Shown: one piece after another, positions 59,406-64,000 of the stretch | Numbering within the stretch: position 1 is the stretch's first letter | Layout: each line of letters starts with the position of its first letter | Assembly: GCF_046557615.1 (NCBI RefSeq) | Contig: NZ_JBKIII010000003.1 | Location: 1-64,000, forward strand | DNA length: 64,000 nt | Origin: Haloferax sp046557615 | GTDB lineage: Archaea > Halobacteriota > Halobacteria > Halobacteriales > Haloferacaceae | Reading direction: 5' to 3' | Program-made: the position numbers and the translations under genes | Notes under the pieces: model-generated | The model's input: only the letters and a program-made list of their open reading frames with translations | Databases searched by the model: none | Told to the model about the DNA's origin: nothing

Positions 59406-59726
59406 ATGACAGAGAATACATCGACGAGAGACAAGATGTGGACACTGGCATTCGGACTCCTGCTCGTCACGATACCGGCGATAACGCTCGTAACAGCCTA
59501 CGCAGTGTTGACTGTGACCCAAAGTGCGGTTCTCGAGCAGTTGGAGCCCATCGAACTCGTCGAATGGTACGTCGTCGAACTGGTCGCATTCGGCCTGCTT
59601 AGCTACGCTCTCTATCGTCTCGCGCGATATGCGTGGACGAAACACGATGCGACAATCGAACAGACCGTACCAACCAGTGCTAAGGAGTCTCGAAGCGTCG
59701 AATCAGTTGAGAAGGATGGGAACTGA
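59406..59726 (+). CDS. Hypothetical two-helix membrane protein
   Basis: 106 residues from ATG 59406 (MTENTSTRDKMWTLAFGLLL). Helices at about 12-33 and 52-72 (LLVTIPAITLVTAYAVLTVT; VVELVAFGLLSYALYRLARY), with a charged C-terminus. It overlaps the formate/nitrite transporter gene by 11 bp (59716-59726), so the two are likely one transcript. It could be an accessory partner of the channel. Family not recognised. Confidence 0.65.
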   Translation: MTENTSTRDKMWTLAFGLLLVTIPAITLVTAYAVLTVTQSAVLEQLEPIELVEWYVVELVAFGLLSYALYRLARYAWTKHDATIEQTVPTSAKESRSVESVEKDGN

Positions 59727-60657
59727 TGAGTCTCCAAACCAGGCGTCGATAAACAGGTCTGAAAACAGTTCCAGGCCTGACAAAGCACGCAGCGGAGCGC
59801 CCGCTGCCGGAGAAGCAGTCGGTGACCGCTTCTCGACAGACGAAATCTTTCAACGAGTCGTCGCAACAGCCGACGAAGAAGTCGATTCAAGAACGATAAA
59901 GTTGTACTTGAGTGGCCTCGCCGCGGGGTTCGCGATAACGCTCACGTTCTTCCTGTACGCGACGACGAAAGCAGCGTTTCCGAACGATACGACAGGGTTG
60001 CTCGCTCCACTGCTCTACCCACTCGGGTTCGTCTACATCATCATGGGGCGATATCAACTCTACACGGAGAACACGCTGACACCGGTGACACTCGTACTGA
60101 CTCGTGTTGCGAGCATCCCGTCACTACTCCGCGTTTGGGTGAGCGTCCTCGCAGGAAACCTCTCAGGCGCAATCGTCGGGACGTTTGTCCTCGCCAACAC
60201 CGGTGTCTTCTCGCTCGCCGCGGCAGGCGCAGCGGTGACTATCGGTTTCGACGGGATCCAGACGCCGTGGTGGGACCTCGTGTTCAAAGCGATGTTCGCA
60301 GGCTGGCTCGTCGCCGGACTCGTGTGGCTCGAACACGCCGTTCGAGACTCCATCTCTCGGGTCGTACTCGTCTACCTCGTCATCTACGCGATTCCCGCGT
60401 CGGGGCTGTACCACATCGTCGTCAGTTCCGCCGACGTGTTCTACCTCGTCTTCACCGGGAACGTCGCGCTCGCGACTGGGTTGTGGGAGTTCGTCGTCCC
60501 AGTCTTGCTCGGCAACACCATCGGCGGTGTCTTCCTCGTCACCATCATCAACTACGGCCAAACTCAGAATCGATTCCCCGAGAGTGAAGGCCCACGAGAG
60601 CGACTGACGCTCTCGGATTGGCTGTTTAAACAGCGCGTCAGCAAGCCGAGAGAGTAA
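59716..60657 (+). CDS. Formate/nitrite transporter family protein
   Basis: 313 residues from ATG 59716. A 60-residue acidic N-terminal extension (GEAVGDRFSTDEIFQRVVAT) precedes six helices. FNT marks: LYLSGLAAGFAITLTFFLYA, LLYPLGFVYIIMGRYQLYTENTLTP (the F-x-L-v-x-x-x-x-x-x-l-f-T-e-N), VWVSVLAGNLSGAIVGTFVL and GLWEFVVPVLLGNTIGGVFL (the G-N-x-x-G). It is a pentameric channel for formate, nitrite or related anions. The N-terminal extension is longer than in bacterial members. Coupled to a small two-helix protein upstream. Confidence 0.85.
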   Translation: MGTDESPNQASINRSENSSRPDKARSGAPAAGEAVGDRFSTDEIFQRVVATADEEVDSRTIKLYLSGLAAGFAITLTFFLYATTKAAFPNDTTGLLAPLLYPLGFVYIIMGRYQLYTENTLTPVTLVLTRVASIPSLLRVWVSVLAGNLSGAIVGTFVLANTGVFSLAAAGAAVTIGFDGIQTPWWDLVFKAMFAGWLVAGLVWLEHAVRDSISRVVLVYLVIYAIPASGLYHIVVSSADVFYLVFTGNVALATGLWEFVVPVLLGNTIGGVFLVTIINYGQTQNRFPESEGPRERLTLSDWLFKQRVSKPRE

Positions 60658-60783
60658 GCAAATCGTTGCGAGCGCACGAACTCGTGAGAGGGAACTCGGA
60701 GTACACTTATTAGACAACCAAACTGCATCTCGTACTGTGTTTGCTACTCGAACGCTTCGGAACACGGTTCACTCGATTCGCCC

Positions 60784-61743
60784 ATGAGCGACGTTCACGA
60801 TGCTGTCAACGACTTTCTCGACGAACTCGAAGGCGAGTACGCTGACCAACAGGGTGTCGAAATCACGTGTATCCTCGCCGTCTCGAGAGGGAGCCACGCG
60901 TGGGGACTGGATAGCCCAGAGAGCGATTACGACGTTGGGGTCGTCTACGTCCCTCGTGACTGCCGACACTATGCCCACCTCGGGAAACGTGAGTCGTCTA
61001 TCAACCAAGAGTACGATGGAGACGTCGATATCGAAGTCCAAGGGTGGGACGTCACGAAATTCGCCGAACTGCTCTTGGAGTCGAACGAACAGGCTATCGA
61101 CACGCTCCGAAGTCCTATCGTCTATCGTGAGTGTTTCGACCGACAATCGCTCTGGGAGTACATTCGAGCGTCGTACAATCCAATGGCGCTCTACCACACC
61201 TATCGAGCGGTCGCCAAGAACAACTATCGAAAGTACCTCTCACACCACCTCGTCGATGGGAAGAACGACACCTATCCAATCGTCCGCATCGACGACGACG
61301 GCAACTACCTCGTTCGGCATCGAGAAACGGGCGAAGATGAGTGGATAGCTCACGACGACGAACGATACTCCGAGACACAAGTAAGGCAAACGGTCAAGCG
61401 AAATCTCGTCGTCGCGAGCAACGCGATGTACGCCGATTACCTTCGAATCACGGGTGAACGAGGTGAACACACGCTCCCGAACGTCGATTTCCCAACGTTT
61501 CTCGACGAGCAAGCCCCCGACGTGTTCGACGAATCGTTGCTCGAAACCGTTCAGGAACTCGTCGAACTAAAACGAGCAGGAAGAGGAAGCGAAATCGTCG
61601 GTGACCTCATCGGCTACGACTTTGCTCACCGGCCAAAAGATATCGACCCAGCGGTTCACGCGAGACGAAGCCCAGATCCGAATCGCCTCAACGAGTTCAT
61701 CGACATCATGTTCGAGGCCGCCGGAGAGGAGTCTCCCGAGTAA
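60784..61743 (+). CDS. RlaP-type nucleotidyltransferase
   Basis: 319 residues. The polymerase-beta nucleotidyltransferase motif is LAVSRGSHAWGLDSPESDYDVGVV (G-S-x-x-x-G-x-x-x-x-x-S-D-x-D), with a third acid in DVDIEVQGWDVTKFAELL. The remaining helices include HTYRAVAKNNYRKYLSHHLV and VKRNLVVASNAMYADYLRIT. This is the pattern of PF10127, a family that includes RlaP of RNA repair operons and the YcgL group. No ligase or RNA-repair partner gene is present, so the target nucleic acid is unknown. It is monocistronic. Confidence 0.75.
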   Translation: MSDVHDAVNDFLDELEGEYADQQGVEITCILAVSRGSHAWGLDSPESDYDVGVVYVPRDCRHYAHLGKRESSINQEYDGDVDIEVQGWDVTKFAELLLESNEQAIDTLRSPIVYRECFDRQSLWEYIRASYNPMALYHTYRAVAKNNYRKYLSHHLVDGKNDTYPIVRIDDDGNYLVRHRETGEDEWIAHDDERYSETQVRQTVKRNLVVASNAMYADYLRITGERGEHTLPNVDFPTFLDEQAPDVFDESLLETVQELVELKRAGRGSEIVGDLIGYDFAHRPKDIDPAVHARRSPDPNRLNEFIDIMFEAAGEESPE

Positions 61744-61856
61744 CCTACCGAGACACCCACCATCCAGGGCAGTCAATAGGTGTTCGAATTCCTTCCTCCA
61801 CACGATCCCGTCCCAGAAACCGTGACCAGAATGAAGGGAACAGACAGAAGCTCGAA

Positions 61857-62834
61857 TTAGTCCCAGAGGTCGTACATGTCGTCTTTGACACCATCGACGT
61901 ACTGCTGGCCGTCGTAGACGACGCCGACGTCTTCGTCAGTAGGAACTTCTTCGACCGTCGCAACGACCGTCGCCTCGATACCTTCCGACTCGAGAGCTTC
62001 GAGTGTGGACTCCGCTTCTGTACCCGGAACAGTTGCGAGTAATGCGCCCGACCCGAGAATCCGGAGAGGGTCAACACCCATCGACGCACAGAGAGTTCGC
62101 GTCTCGGAGCGAACAGGAACGTCTTCTTCTTCGAGTTCGATGCGAACCCCCGAAGCACAGGCGAGTTCGACCAGTCCGTTGAGGACACCGCCCTCTGTCG
62201 GGTCGTGCATCGCGGTTGCAACCGGAGCGAGAACAGCCGATTCGGGGAGGACGCTGATATCGTCGAAGAAATCCGTCGCGCGGTCGAGAGTCGAGTCGTC
62301 GATGCCGTCGGATTCGAGGTCGGCACGGAAATCCGTCGCGAGAACGGCGGTCCCTTCGAGACCCGCACCTTTCGTGAGAATCACCGCATCGCCCGGTTCT
62401 GCGCTCGAAGTCGGGATGTAGCGGTCAGTCGGACCCATGCAAGTGAGTGAAAGAAGTGGCCGTGAGAGACCGGCAACCGTCTCAGTGTGGCCGCCGACGA
62501 TTGAGATTCCAAGTCGTTCGGCTTCGGCATCGAGTTGTGCGGTGATGTCGTCGAGGAGGCCGATATCGGGTTCGGGGAGGAGAATCGTACTGACCAGCCA
62601 CTCGGGTCTGCCACCACAGGCCGCTACGTCGTTGCTGGCGATTGCGACACCGAGGGTTCCGATACGCTCTGCGGCGAGCGAGATGGGGTCGGTACTGATG
62701 ACCATCGTCGTATCGTCAGTCCTGACGGCCGCGGCGTCCTCGCCGTAGCCAGCGCCGACGAGCAGACCGTCGTTAGAGGCACCCGTCCGCGAGAAGATGT
62801 AGCGGTCGAGGTCCGAGGGCGAGAGTTTGCTCAT
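61857..62834 (-). CDS. AIR-synthase-family protein (HypE/ThiL-like fold)
   Basis: 325 residues from ATG 62834 (MSKLSPSDLDRYIFSRTGAS). An upstream open frame exists but its translation is not protein-like. ATP-binding marks: LLVGAGYGEDAAAVRTDDTT (G-D/E-D-A-A), VAIASNDVAACGGRPEWLVS, LGISIVGGHTETVAGLSRPL (G-G-H-T), and VATAMHDPTEGGVLNGLVEL (the D-P-T-x-G-G-v-x-x-x-l-x-E). The lack of a conserved Cys at the start separates it from SelD. This group is often called HypE-like, without proven activity. It is divergent from the aminotransferase gene. Confidence 0.8.
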   Translation of the reverse strand: MSKLSPSDLDRYIFSRTGASNDGLLVGAGYGEDAAAVRTDDTTMVISTDPISLAAERIGTLGVAIASNDVAACGGRPEWLVSTILLPEPDIGLLDDITAQLDAEAERLGISIVGGHTETVAGLSRPLLSLTCMGPTDRYIPTSSAEPGDAVILTKGAGLEGTAVLATDFRADLESDGIDDSTLDRATDFFDDISVLPESAVLAPVATAMHDPTEGGVLNGLVELACASGVRIELEEEDVPVRSETRTLCASMGVDPLRILGSGALLATVPGTEAESTLEALESEGIEATVVATVEEVPTDEDVGVVYDGQQYVDGVKDDMYDLWD

Positions 62835-62918
62835 GAGTACGTTGAGGGAGAGGGGACTTTTGTGCCTTCCCGTCGGCGATTCCCTACTGCTAAGCCACTT
62901 CCCACGAAACGGAAGCGT

Positions 62919-63968
62919 ATGCTGATGACACCCGGCCCGACGGCAGTCCCGCCGCGGGTTCGTGACCGACTGAGCGACCCGATGCCGAACCCGGACATCG
63001 AAGCGGAGTTCTACGAGTTGTACGACGGCGTCTGCGAGAAACTCCAGCAGGTCTACGACACCGACGACGACGTAATCGTCATGGGTGGCGAGGGAATTCT
63101 CGGCCTCGAAGCGGCCATCGCTTCGACTGTCGCACCGGGCGACGACGTACTCTGTCTCTCGAACGGCCTGTACGGTGACGGATTTGCCGAATTCGTGGAG
63201 AATTACGGCGGGGAAGCGACGCTCGTCGGTGCCGACTACACCGACGCGCTCGACGTGGATGGCGTCGAAAAAGCACTCAACGAGAGCGACTACAAGGTTG
63301 CGACGATGGTCCACTGCGAGACGCCGACGGGGACACTCAACGACATCGAACCAGTACTCGAACGACTCCACGACCACGACGTGTTGACCATCGTCGATGC
63401 CGTCTCCTCCCTCGGCGGGACGTCCGTCCCGAGCGAGTACATCGACATCAACCTCGGTGCCTCGCAGAAGGCGTTTAGTTCGCCGCCGGGGTTGACGACG
63501 ATGGCGGTCAGTGACCGCGCGTGGGACGTTGCAGAAGCGCGTGACTCGAACTCACTCTACACGAACATCCTCCCGTGGCGAGACACGAGCGAAGGGTTCC
63601 CATACACGCACCTCGGGGCGAACGTCGCCGCGCTCGACGAGTCGCTGTCGATGCTCTTAGAGGAGGGAATCGAATCAGTCTACGACCGTCACGAGGCGGC
63701 CGCTGCCCACTGCCGCGAGCGTGGGGCAGAACTTGGTCTCGACCTCTACCCCGACAGAGAGCGAAGCGCACCGACGGTGACCGCGTTCCACCTCCCCGGC
63801 GAAGCGAAGGAGGTTCAGCAAGAACTCGACGACGAACACGATATCGTCCTCGCAACTGGACTCGCCGACCTTGCGGACGACATTCTCCGTGTGGGCCACA
63901 TGGGGTACAACGCAGAGGTAGAGAACGTTGACCGCGTGATGGACGCACTCGAATCAGTGCTGAAATAG
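62919..63968 (+). CDS. Class V aminotransferase (alanine-glyoxylate/serine-pyruvate type)
   Basis: 349 residues from ATG 62919 (MLMTPGPTAVPPRVRDRLSD, the usual start of this family). PLP marks are MVHCETPTGTLNDIEPVLER, the Asp in LTIVDAVSSLGGTSVPSEYI, and the Schiff-base Lys in GASQKAFSSPPGLTTMAVSD. It transfers an amino group between a small 2-oxo acid (glyoxylate or pyruvate) and an amino acid (alanine, serine or aspartate). The last part has LGLDLYPDRERSAPTVTAFH. It may supply or use glyoxylate-linked carbon, but no pathway partner is next to it. Divergent from the AIR-synthase-like gene. Confidence 0.85.
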   Translation: MLMTPGPTAVPPRVRDRLSDPMPNPDIEAEFYELYDGVCEKLQQVYDTDDDVIVMGGEGILGLEAAIASTVAPGDDVLCLSNGLYGDGFAEFVENYGGEATLVGADYTDALDVDGVEKALNESDYKVATMVHCETPTGTLNDIEPVLERLHDHDVLTIVDAVSSLGGTSVPSEYIDINLGASQKAFSSPPGLTTMAVSDRAWDVAEARDSNSLYTNILPWRDTSEGFPYTHLGANVAALDESLSMLLEEGIESVYDRHEAAAAHCRERGAELGLDLYPDRERSAPTVTAFHLPGEAKEVQQELDDEHDIVLATGLADLADDILRVGHMGYNAEVENVDRVMDALESVLK

Positions 63969-64000
63969 AAATCAGTCCTCTCAGCGCCTCTCCTATTCGA

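Noticed and set aside
62835..63377. In-frame upstream extension of the AIR-synthase-like gene
   Set aside because: The extension is antisense to the aminotransferase N-terminus and has no AIR-synthase sequence; the family start is at 62834.
1..64000. CRISPR array, rRNA operon, replication origin
   Set aside because: No regularly spaced repeats, rRNA sequence or Orc/Cdc6 gene with repeat clusters was seen on reading through the window.

Overview
The window is a piece of a halophilic archaeal (class Halobacteria) genome. Proteins are strongly acidic, third codon positions are GC-rich, and intergenic DNA is AT-richer with TATA-like boxes close to start codons (leaderless style). Many genes belong to families seen mainly in haloarchaea (HalOD1, DUF7344-type HTH, DUF5789, DUF7130, DUF2270, DUF7118, HVO_0649-type zinc finger, bacterio-opsin-activator HTH). 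The genus cannot be fixed from the sequence alone.

Layout. 0-6.5 kb: end of a TrmB-type regulator, small regulators, decayed genes, and two tandem copies of a two-gene module (small DUF4177 protein overlapping a four-helix membrane protein) separated by a palindromic element and a wrecked IS1595-type transposase. 6.5-19.4 kb: an accessory stretch rich in membrane and stress-type genes: DUF7130, DUF5789, a GNAT-zinc ribbon fusion, a membrane protein with a degenerate metzincin motif, a third copy of the four-helix protein, two AI-2E-family permeases, YdjM-like and DUF1328 proteins, DUF2270, a truncated lipid-kinase/zinc-ribbon chimera and a PiT phosphate transporter. 19.7-32.3 kb: aconitase, a second DUF5789, a CPA1 Na+/H+ antiporter, a TPP enzyme overlapping an aldehyde dehydrogenase, a decayed CBS protein, small zinc-finger and hypothetical genes, a third DUF5789, and a four-CBS protein with a hibernation-factor-like tail. 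32.7-33.9 kb: a transporter pseudogene next to a truncated IS5-type transposase. 34-41 kb: DUF7118 protein, a tRNA-like gene, MFS and TSUP transporters and a large amino-acid permease fused to two UspA domains.

41-59 kb looks like a coherent catabolic region. It holds a Rieske ferredoxin and an amidohydrolase, an Lrp/AsnC-RCK regulator, a UspA gene coupled to a second permease-UspA fusion, a lone 2-oxoacid dehydrogenase E1-alpha, a tandem UspA protein, and a five-gene run hyuA-hyuB-isochorismatase-CaiB CoA-transferase-LeuA/homocitrate-synthase-like. A quinone-oxidoreductase-like MDR and a bacterio-opsin-activator-type regulator follow. A perfect 16-bp palindrome lies just upstream of hyuA. 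The inferred logic is uptake of an N-containing compound, ATP-dependent opening of a cyclic amide, amide hydrolysis, CoA activation and carbon-carbon chemistry; the substrate is unknown. 59-64 kb holds a small membrane protein overlapping a formate/nitrite transporter, an RlaP-type nucleotidyltransferase, an AIR-synthase-family protein and a class V aminotransferase.

Decay is frequent: at least six gene remnants and three isolated insertion-sequence ends, mostly in the first 34 kb, mark that part as a repeatedly rearranged accessory region. No rRNA, CRISPR array or intact transposase was found. Family names come from recognition of motifs by eye; no database search was run.
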